Of a DNA stretch of 35,041 nt, positions 6,629 to 14,456 are shown one piece after another. Every line of letters starts with the position of its first letter. Within the stretch, counting starts at the first letter, position 1. Position numbers and translations under genes: made by a program. The DNA comes from a virus, in the IMG/VR virus record IMGVR_UViG_3300025769_000393, positions 1 to 35,041 of that record. One strand, written 5' to 3'. The notes under the pieces were generated by a model that was given only the letters and a program-made list of their open reading frames with translations, was not told the origin of the DNA and searched no databases.

Positions 6629-7099
6629 TTAGTCAAGGTTTGGTAAAGAATAAGAAACTACCGCTGCTTTAGTTGTAAGTGCGTTAATCTCCCCTTCTTT
6701 AGTTCCACATTCAGTTCTTAATGCTGCTCTATCGTCTAATATAGATTGAGGTGCTGCCGTTCCGCCTTCTGCCTCTCTTACAATATACCAATCTGTTTCA
6801 GATAGTTTTCTATTGTAGATAGCTTTTAGGTTTGCAATCTTTGCCTCTTTAAGTTCAGCTACTGTTTGTGTCCAAGTTCTATTTATTACAGGATAAGTAA
6901 AAGTACTACTATCGGCATCCCACTCTAAGTCTCCTAAGTATTGAGTCGCAGAATCATAACTAGGAGTAACTACGTCATAAAATCCTGCTGCCTCCCATTC
7001 GGTAGAAGATAGTAAATTAAATCCTGCTATTACACTACCCCACGCTTTAGGGATTGTAGTATATCTTTTTATTGCTCCATTTATTTGTATTGCCTTCAT
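6629..7099 (-). CDS. Tail fibre accessory or assembly protein
   Basis: I take the ATG at 7099 (MKAIQINGAIKRYTTIPKAW), because the longer frame to 7141 would overlap the upstream fibre gene. The product has 156 residues, a beta-like N-terminal half ending in 'YLGDLEWDADSSTFTYPV', and a helical C-terminal half with 'VAELKEAKIANLKAIYNRKL'. That layout is like tail fibre assembly chaperones, whose 'K...Y...L..TDWYIVR' segment is seen here too. It lies between two fibre genes, which supports that role. Confidence 0.6.
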   Translation of the reverse strand: MKAIQINGAIKRYTTIPKAWGSVIAGFNLLSSTEWEAAGFYDVVTPSYDSATQYLGDLEWDADSSTFTYPVINRTWTQTVAELKEAKIANLKAIYNRKLSETDWYIVREAEGGTAAPQSILDDRAALRTECGTKEGEINALTTKAAVVSYSLPNLD

Positions 7100-7101
7100 A
7101 A

Positions 7102-7731
7102 TTATGCGCTTGTATCGGTTGTATAAGTTGCTACTGCCCAAGTTAAAATAGCGTCTGTGTCTGTATCGTCTACGCAGAGTACTTGGATTAAATTAGTTCC
7201 TGTAGTGTCTAAGTCGTTACTTCCTACTTTATTAATAGCTGAAGTAGTAAAATCGTCTGCTAAAGTTAATACAGCACTTGACAAAGTACCTGAAAGTAAG
7301 ATATCTATTACTTGGCCTGTTTTTATGCCTTGTATATTTAAAGTAGCAGTAGTCAAATTTCCTGTAAGATTAAACGCAGCATAAGAAGATGCATCAAGAT
7401 TAATAGTTCCACTTGTTGTTGCAATATCTTGTACTTCAGTATATCTCCCATCTAAATTATCGTGGTCCACTACATCGTTTGCAATAGTTAATGTAGTTGA
7501 ACCTGTAACATCACCCGTATGTGTTTGGTTGTAAAGATTTGTTGAACCTTGAGAAATGTCGTCCGAATCCAATACAACTACTCCAGTTGCACCGTTTACC
7601 GAATTAACATCTGCGGCATCGTCTGAATACAGTTCGTCAAAGTTTGCGTTTACTTTTATAAAAGCATCTCGTATAAAATCACCTGTGTTGTCATTTGGTG
7701 CTGAACCTACTCCGATTGTTTGCTTTGCCAT
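7102..7731 (-). CDS. Phage fibre protein
   Basis: This 209-residue protein starts 'MAKQTIGVGSAPNDNTGD' and continues 'IRDAFIKVNANFDELY', the N-terminal motif found in many tail and base-plate fibres of marine phages. The rest is low in charge and rich in Thr, Ser, Asp and Gly, with short alternating strands typical of trimeric beta fibres. It lies between a small conserved gene and the fibre-chaperone-like gene. I infer a tail fibre or short spike. Receptor specificity cannot be read from the sequence. Confidence 0.7.
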   Translation of the reverse strand: MAKQTIGVGSAPNDNTGDFIRDAFIKVNANFDELYSDDAADVNSVNGATGVVVLDSDDISQGSTNLYNQTHTGDVTGSTTLTIANDVVDHDNLDGRYTEVQDIATTSGTINLDASSYAAFNLTGNLTTATLNIQGIKTGQVIDILLSGTLSSAVLTLADDFTTSAINKVGSNDLDTTGTNLIQVLCVDDTDTDAILTWAVATYTTDTSA

Positions 7732-7743
7732 AATTAATTAGTT

Positions 7744-7959
7744 TTATTTTTGTGTTGCGTCTGCTCTATAATTTATTGTATCTGCTCTAAATGGTGTTCC
7801 TGAGATTTGTGTTAAATCTGCTCTTAACTCAAAAGTGTCCCAACAGCTTGGTGCTGAAATGTCAGGAATAAAATTAGTAGAAAATGCAGTATCGCTACCA
7901 AAGCCATCTTTAGCAACCATTTCGCAGTATATTTTTCCCCAATTTATGTTATTTGCCAT
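7744..7959 (-). CDS. Conserved small virion-region protein, 71 residues
   Basis: The chain begins 'MANNINWGKIYCEMV' and includes 'FSTNFIPDISAPSCWDTF', a pattern I associate with small proteins near fibres of marine phages. It has two Cys residues and ends with two similar turns (ELRADLT and NYRADAT). It overlaps the stop of the 31-residue gene upstream. It is probably structural. No function is established. Confidence 0.6.
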   Translation of the reverse strand: MANNINWGKIYCEMVAKDGFGSDTAFSTNFIPDISAPSCWDTFELRADLTQISGTPFRADTINYRADATQK

Positions 7960-8044
7960 TCTTTACTTTTTCTATTTTAGCTAAGAAATTTTTTAACTTA
8001 ACTATATTTACTTGTTTTGGTTTGTACTTTTTTATAATACCCAT
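7949..8044 (-). CDS. Very small basic peptide, 31 residues
   Basis: The ATG at 8044, inside the end of the connector gene, opens a frame ending with TAA at 7949-7951, inside the next gene. The product (MGIIKKYKPKQVNIVKLKNF...) is very Lys-rich and would fill the otherwise empty 70-base gap with overlaps at both ends. That is the pattern of real coupled genes here, but a chance frame of this length is possible. Confidence 0.4.
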   Translation of the reverse strand: MGIIKKYKPKQVNIVKLKNFLAKIEKVKNGK

Positions 8045-8532
8045 CCGTTAAATAAGCTGTCTTTGTCAGGATATACATCCTCGTTATTATTTGTATTGTA
8101 CTCAGGAAAACTGCTTATATTATATGTAACGTAATCAATCATCCTTCTTGTGTAATATTCTGCAAATTCTCTTTCCTTATTTACTAAATAATCTACTTCA
8201 TTTTTACTTACACTTTCTGCATTTTCACTTATATGCTTAAATACACCACCATTTTTTACTTGATATGCTGCAAAAGGCAAATAATCAACCATAGCATAAT
8301 GTATCAACATAGGCTGCACATATGTGTTTACTAATGTAAGATACGCACCTGCTAAATCATCGTCTAATATATCTGCACTAATTTTGTCGTATAGTTTACT
8401 ACCAAGAAAGTTTCTTATATGTATTTCCTGTGCAATTTTTATAAACTGTATAAATTTATCAGTATCAACATTACCATCTAAAATAGTGTTTTTTACTAAA
8501 TCTGTTCTTGATATAAATAGTGCTGTTGCCAT
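8032..8532 (-). CDS. Head-tail connector, DUF6712-like
   Basis: This 166-residue protein resembles the DUF6712 family of Bacteroidota phages, thought to be the ring adaptor docked on the portal. Features are the start 'FISRTDLVKNTILDGNVDTD', a helix 'FIQFIKIAQEIHIRNFLGSKLYDKI', and a second helical part 'FAEYYTRRMIDYVTYN'. The gene begins at the final base of the portal gene (8532), as expected for partners in the same joint. Confidence 0.75.
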   Translation of the reverse strand: MATALFISRTDLVKNTILDGNVDTDKFIQFIKIAQEIHIRNFLGSKLYDKISADILDDDLAGAYLTLVNTYVQPMLIHYAMVDYLPFAAYQVKNGGVFKHISENAESVSKNEVDYLVNKEREFAEYYTRRMIDYVTYNISSFPEYNTNNNEDVYPDKDSLFNGWVL

Positions 8533-10313
8533 TAGTCAAATGCTTTGTCTTGTTTAGTAGTCCAATTTTTAGGCTCTAAGAAACCTCTTTTTTTCTCATC
8601 TAAGTCTCTAGGTCTTTTAGCTACCTCAGACTCATTTTTAGGTGGTTTTAAGCCTTTTTTCTTTGCTTCATTAACACTAACCTCAGCATTAGGATTTTTA
8701 ACATCAGGAGCAACGTCTACTGCCATATATGTTTTTCTCATCCAAAAATGCCTACACGAGCCTCCTCCTTTGTAGAGCCAAATATCATAGGTGTCTGCAC
8801 CTTCAGGACCCCAACCCTCATTTACAGGCATCTCACCCATTTTAATAATATCTTCTTTTCTGTATAGTTTTGCTTCTTTGACCATTCTAGAACAAAAATC
8901 TCTACTTTCCTCATCTGCTTTTAGTGGAGCATATTGATAACGCACTTTAAACTTCATATTATCAACACTAGTATCTTGCTCACTAGATGCGTTTGGTCTA
9001 GCTACTCCTGTAGATGCCAAGCCAATCATTTTATCTAATGTTTCTTCTTGGTCATAGTCTACCTCTCTTTCATCAACTAATACCCAATTTTCTAAATCTT
9101 CATCTTCGCCTAATTGAGTAAGTGCATCAAACACCTTGTCGCTTACAAAATTATACTTAGACATTTCTACACCTGTTTCTTCTTCTTTTTCTTCACTTGT
9201 TATATTAGTGCTATCTAATACTTCTTCATTAAATTCTAATGGCTGTAATGTTTCAAAATATAAGTTTAAACTAATGCCATTAAAAGCTAGTATTTGGTTA
9301 AAGCTATCTATAAGAAGTTCTTGAAAAGGCTTTATAACTACATTGTTGTTTAATATAGAAGCTGTTTGTAACTCTTCTGCGTTATTTCCTAAACCTGTAT
9401 TATCTTTTATGCCAAACAACATAGGAGATACTATCCTGTGACTTACTAGTATTTTTTTAGAGGACTCGTCAGAAAGAAACTGATATTGATTATGAGCATC
9501 GCTTAGTTGAACAGGTTCAAGCGTCGCACCCGATTCTGTATTGTCGTTAAAAGACAGGATAAATTTACCTGCAGCGCTGCTTCCACTGAACTTGTCATAT
9601 ATTCTACGTTCTATTAATTCTCTCTCTTCTTCATTAGGGATACCGTTGTTAAAGTTAATTAACATAGATGGAGCAAGTCCATTTTTAATGTTATTTAAAT
9701 GATAGTTCGCTATTTCCTCTTCCAGTTCTGCATATTGCAAACCACCTTGATAGTCAACAGGACTGTAATAATAAAATCCTGCTCTATATGGCTTAACACA
9801 AAGTATTTCTATTGCTTCATTAGAAGTACCAAAAGCAGGTATACGCTGAGGTTGGTCATTAGGCTTTACATTTAGCCAATCTGAATGATAGTAATAACCC
9901 TCTACTTGATTACTATTTTCGTTTACTTTTTCTGCTCTAATAGTTTCAACAGGTAAATGTTCTACTTGTGCAATCTTAGTTCTGTCCTTAGAATAAATAA
10001 CTTGAATTGCACATTGACCCATTAATTTTAAATCATAGCAAAATTTTCTAACTGTATCTTTTTTAAATAAAGAAATCATTTGTGCATATTCCTCAGGCTT
10101 TCTATCTGAATCAGTTGCGTTAAGTCCTTTACCAAATATCATTTCAGACAGTCCATTTACTATTGCATTGTTAGTAGGACTGCCATTATATCTGTCTATT
10201 AAATACTGATAATAATCATTGTCTTGACCGTAAGATACCCAATCTTTATTTCTAACTTCCTTAATTTCAGGAGAAGTATAGTTGCTTAAATTTACTATTC
10301 CAAATTGTTTCAT
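8532..10313 (-). CDS. Portal protein with a C-terminal MuF-like extension
   Basis: The portal is the dodecameric DNA gate of the capsid. Residues about 1-360 fit a portal: 'WVSYGQDNDYYQYLIDRY' near the start, a clip/stem region with 'GGLQYAELEEEIANYHLNN', and 'VSHRIVSPMLFGIKD'. The last 150 residues look different: 'VRYQYAPLKADEESRDFC', 'WGPEGADTYDIWLYKGGG' and 'SCRHFWMRKTY'. They resemble the Cys/His end of Mu gpF-type head morphogenesis proteins. No separate minor head gene was seen, so the two functions may be fused. It overlaps the previous gene by four bases. Confidence 0.85.
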   Translation of the reverse strand: MKQFGIVNLSNYTSPEIKEVRNKDWVSYGQDNDYYQYLIDRYNGSPTNNAIVNGLSEMIFGKGLNATDSDRKPEEYAQMISLFKKDTVRKFCYDLKLMGQCAIQVIYSKDRTKIAQVEHLPVETIRAEKVNENSNQVEGYYYHSDWLNVKPNDQPQRIPAFGTSNEAIEILCVKPYRAGFYYYSPVDYQGGLQYAELEEEIANYHLNNIKNGLAPSMLINFNNGIPNEEERELIERRIYDKFSGSSAAGKFILSFNDNTESGATLEPVQLSDAHNQYQFLSDESSKKILVSHRIVSPMLFGIKDNTGLGNNAEELQTASILNNNVVIKPFQELLIDSFNQILAFNGISLNLYFETLQPLEFNEEVLDSTNITSEEKEEETGVEMSKYNFVSDKVFDALTQLGEDEDLENWVLVDEREVDYDQEETLDKMIGLASTGVARPNASSEQDTSVDNMKFKVRYQYAPLKADEESRDFCSRMVKEAKLYRKEDIIKMGEMPVNEGWGPEGADTYDIWLYKGGGSCRHFWMRKTYMAVDVAPDVKNPNAEVSVNEAKKKGLKPPKNESEVAKRPRDLDEKKRGFLEPKNWTTKQDKAFD

Positions 10314-10675
10314 ATTATAATAAAGTCGTTATCAAAACTAGTATCTGATGTGTATGTTCCGCTATTAACAGTATATTCTTCGCTTGAAGTTTGGTCAATA
10401 GGTTGGTTAGTACAAAATATTTTATCCTTATAAATTATAGTACCATCACCTTTTTTAAGTACCATATCGTAAAACCTACCCTCTTTTAAAACAGGGTTAA
10501 AAGTAATAGCTACCTGCAAATGATTTTGGCTTTCAGTACCTGTTAAACTAGTATAATTAGTTGTAGTATTTGAACTGTCATCTCTTATGTCTGCACTCAA
10601 ACTAGTAACATACTCTCTTGGTATTACTTTGAATGTTTGCTCTGATGCACTTGTAGTTAGAACTTTCATATTCAT
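10310..10675 (-). CDS. Hypothetical virion-region protein, 121 residues
   Basis: The chain is beta-rich, rich in Thr and Ser, with 'TFKVIPREYVTSLSADIRDD', 'GRFYDMVLKKGDGTIIYKDK' and a free Cys. It ends with an Asp-rich tail just before the portal start (ATGA-type overlap at 10310-10313). Proteins of this look often occur between capsid and portal genes in flavobacterial phages and may be head fibres or connectors. No defined family is recognised. An in-frame ATG two codons in is an alternative start. Confidence 0.6.
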   Translation of the reverse strand: MNMKVLTTSASEQTFKVIPREYVTSLSADIRDDSSNTTTNYTSLTGTESQNHLQVAITFNPVLKEGRFYDMVLKKGDGTIIYKDKIFCTNQPIDQTSSEEYTVNSGTYTSDTSFDNDFIII

Positions 10676-10701
10676 ATAACGAAAGTAACTAATAATATTG
10701 C

Positions 10702-10730
10702 AAAAAAAAAGGGTAACATTTCTGCTACCC
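10702..10730 (-). terminator. Terminator with a GAAA tetraloop after the tail tube gene
   Basis: Minus strand GGGTAGCA (10730-10723) pairs with TGTTACCC (10718-10711) across a GAAA loop, with eight pairs including one G-U. Nine U residues follow (10710-10702). It lies between the tail tube stop at 10754 and the gene starting at 10675. It is the strongest terminator in the window. Confidence 0.88.
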
Positions 10731-10753
10731 CTCTTTTACCAAATGAAAAACAA

Positions 10754-11302
10754 TTATGAGTTTGTTCCTACTGTTATAGTTACAGTTGCACTAGTCATAC
10801 CATCATATGGGTCAGCAGCAGTTGGATTAGCAACAAAGTTCGCAGGTTTTAACTCCTGTCCTGTCAATGTTAAAGTATAACCACTAAGGTCTCCCATAGC
10901 TGCTCCTGTTACGATAGTACCACCCGAAACATCTGCTCCGTGTTCTAATCCCATAACAAAAACATTACCATTATAGTCCTCAACTGCAACGTGAGGTCTT
11001 CCAAAAGCAAGTAACTTAATTTCAGCGTGGTCCTCTTTACTTAATTTGTGTAAAGTAAGATTTAATGTTTGCTCAAAAAAAGTTGTGCCATTTTCTCTTG
11101 AAGAAGTAATAGTTTGCTCGAAACTACTATTCCCTTTCACTTCATATTTAAAAGCAGTAAATGTACCTGACATATTAGTAATTTCGTCGCCTGTTTGTGT
11201 TACTGTTCCGAAATCTCCGAAATCAGTAAAGTAAACTGCTCTTAAACCACCTACTACGTCCTTACACGGTTCTTTACGCCCTCTAGTTAAATCACAAGCC
11301 AT
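10754..11302 (-). CDS. Major tail tube protein (probable)
   Basis: This 182-residue protein has a Cys-containing start 'MACDLTRGRKEPCKDVVGG', a strand pair around 'NMSGTFTAFKYEVKGNSSFE' and 'TTFFEQTLNLTLHKLSKED', and a C-terminal part with 'LSGYTLTLTGQELKPANFV'. Its size and beta-sandwich look fit phage tail tube proteins. It stands alone between two strong terminators (11322-11359 and 10702-10730), directly after the capsid gene, which suggests expression at its own level. A head decoration protein is a less likely alternative. Confidence 0.65.
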   Translation of the reverse strand: MACDLTRGRKEPCKDVVGGLRAVYFTDFGDFGTVTQTGDEITNMSGTFTAFKYEVKGNSSFEQTITSSRENGTTFFEQTLNLTLHKLSKEDHAEIKLLAFGRPHVAVEDYNGNVFVMGLEHGADVSGGTIVTGAAMGDLSGYTLTLTGQELKPANFVANPTAADPYDGMTSATVTITVGTNS

Positions 11303-11321
11303 ATTATATATTTTTAAAATT

Positions 11322-11359
11322 AAAAAAGGGCAGGTAGGCTCTTATTGGCTCACCCACCC
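11322..11359 (-). terminator. Terminator after the major capsid gene
   Basis: On the minus strand GGGTGGGT pairs with ACCTGCCC, with further imperfect pairing (GAGC with GCCT) inside. Six U residues follow at 11327-11322. It is placed 20 bases after the capsid stop and before the tail tube start at 11302. Confidence 0.72.
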
Positions 11360-11380
11360 TTAATTTATTGGTTAATCTAA

Positions 11381-12307
11381 TTATACTGAGTAAAGAACAA
11401 TATCGCTACCGATTCCGTACTGTACACCTGCTGTATATCTCATTACAATTCTCACATTTTGAGAACCATCAATATCAGCCATATCAATTACTTTCACTTC
11501 ATTTTGGTCAGACATTAAGCCTGTACCGAAGAAAAGGTTGCTTTTTTCAGCAGCTACCATAGTGTTGTTAGCAAGTCCATTTGCAGTAAACAATCTTACA
11601 CCATCAAAAGAAAGTGTTCCGTTTGTGTACCACTGAGTACCTTGTGCATCAATACCTGATGCTCCTACGTTAGTTGCGAAACCTCCTAATGCTCTTACAT
11701 ACGCTTTTGCAACGTTTTGAGAAACATAGATAGTTAAGTCATCACTACCATAAAGGCTAGATGGAATAGCATCTACTACTTTTCCTAATTCAGCGATAAC
11801 ATCTCCTGAATCAACAGCAGTACCTGATACGTCGATAACATCAGAATCAGCTAACATTAATTCTTTGAATCCACCAAACTCTCCTGCTGTTGCAGCGGCT
11901 CCATTCCAAATAGTTTGCTCAGTCTTTTGTGCTACTTTTGCAGCTACGTGACCTAATAAAAAGTCGCTGAATAAAGGAGGTAGGCTATCGTGTGCGCTGT
12001 ATCCCATTTGAGCAGCTTCCCAATCAGAGTGAAAATCTTTTTTACAAAGCTGTAAGTTAACTTGTAACTCAGTTGGTTGTAAGATTCTTTCTTCTAAGGT
12101 TACTGTACTTGTAGGGTCAAAATCACAAGTAGCGTCTTTTACTAAGGAATCAGTACTAATTTTCTTGATTACCTCTTTAAATTTAACATTAGGCTTAATA
12201 GTGATACCACCATTTTCTAATGTGTTACCAGATAAAAGTGCTGCTGAGATATATTCACCTGCAAATTCACCTGCGTAAGTTGTAGTTATTGAAGTTGTTG
12301 TTGCCAT
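11381..12307 (-). CDS. Major capsid protein
   Basis: This 308-residue protein is the best candidate for the HK97-fold capsid subunit. Signs are the long central segment 'GHVAAKVAQKTEQTIWNGAA' (spine-helix-like), a middle part with 'DDLTIYVSQNVAKAYVRALG', 'LFTANGLANNTMVAAEKSN', and a C-terminal strand 'NVRIVMRYTAGVQYGIGSDI' that fits the P-domain end. It follows acidic scaffold and decoration genes and is followed by a terminator. No obvious N-terminal delta domain is fused. The separate acidic gene at 12737 may serve as scaffold. Confidence 0.85.
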   Translation of the reverse strand: MATTTSITTTYAGEFAGEYISAALLSGNTLENGGITIKPNVKFKEVIKKISTDSLVKDATCDFDPTSTVTLEERILQPTELQVNLQLCKKDFHSDWEAAQMGYSAHDSLPPLFSDFLLGHVAAKVAQKTEQTIWNGAAATAGEFGGFKELMLADSDVIDVSGTAVDSGDVIAELGKVVDAIPSSLYGSDDLTIYVSQNVAKAYVRALGGFATNVGASGIDAQGTQWYTNGTLSFDGVRLFTANGLANNTMVAAEKSNLFFGTGLMSDQNEVKVIDMADIDGSQNVRIVMRYTAGVQYGIGSDIVLYSV

Positions 12308-12330
12308 TATCTATTTATTATAAGTTTATA

Positions 12331-12735
12331 TTATGCTTCTGATGCCCAAACGCCATCTCCTCCTGTTAAATACCAATCAGTAAGTGCTACTGCTTTGATA
12401 GTACACCAGTCGCCTTTATTAGCTGTTGCCTTAGTGTTAATCCAATCTTTATTATCAACACCACCTGATTGTACTGCTCCTACTGTACCGTGTATAGCAT
12501 CTGAAGAAGCAGGACTTAGTGTGATAATATTGTTCGCATCTGCACCTGTATTTCTAAAAGTAAATTCCATACCTAGGTTTTCAGAAGTAATAGCAGGTAA
12601 TGTAATAGTTAATGCATCTGTTGCGATGTTAAACTCTTGTCCTGCTTGATTGTCTTTAATAGTTGTATCAGCCGAGATTGTGTTTTGTTTTGCTCTCGCT
12701 CTTAATACGTCATTTGAAGTAGTAATTGTTGCCAT
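12331..12735 (-). CDS. Capsid decoration or head fibre-like protein
   Basis: The 134 residues form a Thr-, Ala- and Gly-rich beta protein: 'NIATDALTITLPAITSENLG', 'FTFRNTGADANNIITLSP' and a C-terminal 'GDWCTIKAVALTDWYLTGGD'. Such chains occur as outer capsid decoration or fibre-tip domains. Its place between scaffold-like and capsid genes favours a head-surface role. It starts one base past the neighbouring gene boundary at 12737. Confidence 0.6.
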   Translation of the reverse strand: MATITTSNDVLRARAKQNTISADTTIKDNQAGQEFNIATDALTITLPAITSENLGMEFTFRNTGADANNIITLSPASSDAIHGTVGAVQSGGVDNKDWINTKATANKGDWCTIKAVALTDWYLTGGDGVWASEA

Positions 12736-12736
12736 T

Positions 12737-13327
12737 TTATTTATTTAAGATTTTATTCATTACAATGTCTAAAGTGTTTACAGGTCTCTTTTGAGAGTAA
12801 AGCACTTTTTTTCTTTTAGTTTGAGCCTCAGGATTATGTTTGATAGGTTGTGCTGCAGGTTTAGAAAGTTCTTGTTTCAACTCTTCAGCTTCTTCCATTT
12901 CTTTTTCATCATCCTTATCTCCATACGCTCCCATTTCTTCTTTTATAGACATTACCATTTCCTTAAGAGCATCAAATTCTTCTCTTGTAGGATATTGAGT
13001 TTCGTCTAGTTCTGCTTCATCTTCTTCAGGCATTTCTTCAGGTGCTTCTTCAGCTTTAACTTCTACTGAATTAATAACACCATCTTCTATGACCTCTAAA
13101 GTTCTGCCATCTTCAAGTTGATACTCGCCTTTAGGTAGTGCTACTCTTTCATCTTCAGTTAGGATAAAAACATCCTTACCTGCTGAGAAATCGTCTGCTT
13201 CTAAGACAGTACCATTGTCTAATTTTAATTGTGCTAAAACTACCTGTGGTTCTGTTTGAACTTGTTCAGATAATTCTACGCCCAATAGGTTTTTAATTTC
13301 TTTTAACATTTCTACTGGATTTTTCAT
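12737..13327 (-). CDS. Probable scaffolding protein
   Basis: This 196-residue protein is very acidic in the middle ('EEAPEEMPEEDEAELDE') and helical after that ('TREEFDALKEMVMSIKEEMG'), with a basic C-terminal tail 'KRKKVLYSQKRPVNTLDIV'. An acidic helical rod with a basic end next to the capsid gene is the usual layout of phage scaffolds, where the basic tail binds the capsid subunit. A beta-rich segment ('LKLDNGTVLEADDFSAGKDV') precedes it. It lies two genes upstream of the capsid and two downstream of the protease. Confidence 0.7.
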   Translation of the reverse strand: MKNPVEMLKEIKNLLGVELSEQVQTEPQVVLAQLKLDNGTVLEADDFSAGKDVFILTEDERVALPKGEYQLEDGRTLEVIEDGVINSVEVKAEEAPEEMPEEDEAELDETQYPTREEFDALKEMVMSIKEEMGAYGDKDDEKEMEEAEELKQELSKPAAQPIKHNPEAQTKRKKVLYSQKRPVNTLDIVMNKILNK

Positions 13328-13366
13328 ATTTATATTACGTTATTGGTTATTTATTTTGCATTTTCA

Positions 13367-13738
13367 TTAGTTATCTGCTTGACAAGTAGCACAATCATCA
13401 TATAAGCTAGATGCAGAATCTATGTGTATGCCCTCGCCTCCTGATTCTTGTATAATAGTATAACACTCATTGTGATTATTTTCTAGTTCCAAATAATATA
13501 CCTTACCTACTGTTAAAGGTGTTGTATGTATATGTGCGTGGTGTCTATGGCTATCGCTACAAGATTCTATAATATATTTGTAAATAACATCTGTTATACC
13601 TTCGCCTGTTACATTTCCTATTCCTTGTGCAAAGTAATCTCCATCACAACAATCTCTAGAATAACTTCCATCCCTACATAAACAGGCTCTTCTATTATTT
13701 CTAGGAGAAGAATATCTACCTTTATAGTGTCTGCTCAT
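13367..13738 (-). CDS. Cys- and His-rich virion-region protein
   Basis: The 123 residues start with a basic, Cys-dense segment 'RRACLCRDGSYSRDCCDGDY', then 'FAQGIGNVTGEG', a His cluster 'SDSHRHHAHIHT', and a beta-rich end 'VGKVYYLELENNHNECYTII'. The Cys block recurs in Bacteroidota phages as I remember them. The Cys and His clusters could bind a metal such as zinc. It shares one base with the protease gene (13738). Its role is unknown, and a minor capsid component is likely from position. Confidence 0.6.
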   Translation of the reverse strand: MSRHYKGRYSSPRNNRRACLCRDGSYSRDCCDGDYFAQGIGNVTGEGITDVIYKYIIESCSDSHRHHAHIHTTPLTVGKVYYLELENNHNECYTIIQESGGEGIHIDSASSLYDDCATCQADN

Positions 13739-14433
13739 TATTTAATTTTTACACAATTAGGTACTTTTTTGCCATCTAGCATTTTATATCCTATCATTTC
13801 ATAACCTTCCCAACAAGGGTCGTCATCTTCTTTAAACAAGTCTTTCAGTTTGTCTATTAAAACTTGTGCTTCCTCTTGCTCACTTAGACTGTCTTTTATT
13901 CCTTTTTCTTGTGGAGACTCAGCTTTGTCAGCAAAGTAACCTTCAATACTAAATCCTTTTACCTTACCTGTCTTAACATATTCATTCCAAATTTCATCAT
14001 TGTCAACCTTAACTGTACCCATCCAAGTTCCCACAGGTACTTCCATACCATATTTAACTGACTTATCGTGTACCATATCTTCTTTAATCCAAGATTCAAC
14101 TAGTGTCAAACCCTGTATGTTCATTTGATGTTCTAAAGTGCTATTTTTTTGATTACCGCTTTTAAGGTACTTTTGAGAGGCTCTAAGCACAGTATCACGA
14201 CTAAAATATATATAGTACTCTTCTTCGCCATTACGTCTGTATATAGGCTTATTAGGTATCAATAAAGCACCTATTAGTATCTTTTTGTCGGAGTCTATTT
14301 CTGCTAATTTAATTTCTTCTTGCCTTTTTAATGCAACAAAATCTTCTTCTATTGCAGGATTTTCGACTATACTAATGGCTTCTACTCCATTAAACTCGTC
14401 GTTTTCGTCTATTATAAGTTCTACTATTTTCAT
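13738..14433 (-). CDS. Prohead protease, XkdF-like
   Basis: The 231-residue protein fits the XkdF-like putative serine protease family of phage heads. It starts 'MKIVELIIDENDEFNGVEAI', then 'SIVENPAIEEDFVALK'. His102 in 'STLEHQM' and Ser114 in 'VESWI' are the probable catalytic pair, and 'VPVGTWMGTVKV' follows. The C-terminal 'DDPCWEGYEMIGYKMLDGKK' end is the usual extension. It would cleave scaffold and capsid during maturation. It sits upstream of the scaffold-like and capsid genes. Confidence 0.8.
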   Translation of the reverse strand: MKIVELIIDENDEFNGVEAISIVENPAIEEDFVALKRQEEIKLAEIDSDKKILIGALLIPNKPIYRRNGEEEYYIYFSRDTVLRASQKYLKSGNQKNSTLEHQMNIQGLTLVESWIKEDMVHDKSVKYGMEVPVGTWMGTVKVDNDEIWNEYVKTGKVKGFSIEGYFADKAESPQEKGIKDSLSEQEEAQVLIDKLKDLFKEDDDPCWEGYEMIGYKMLDGKKVPNCVKIK

Positions 14434-14456
14434 AATTTATTTCTATTTTAAATAAC

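Noticed and set aside
12791-13009. Plus-strand open frame rich in Phe, Ser and His opposite the scaffold gene
   Set aside because: It is the mirror of the Glu/Lys-rich scaffold coding sequence. The composition is that of an antisense shadow.
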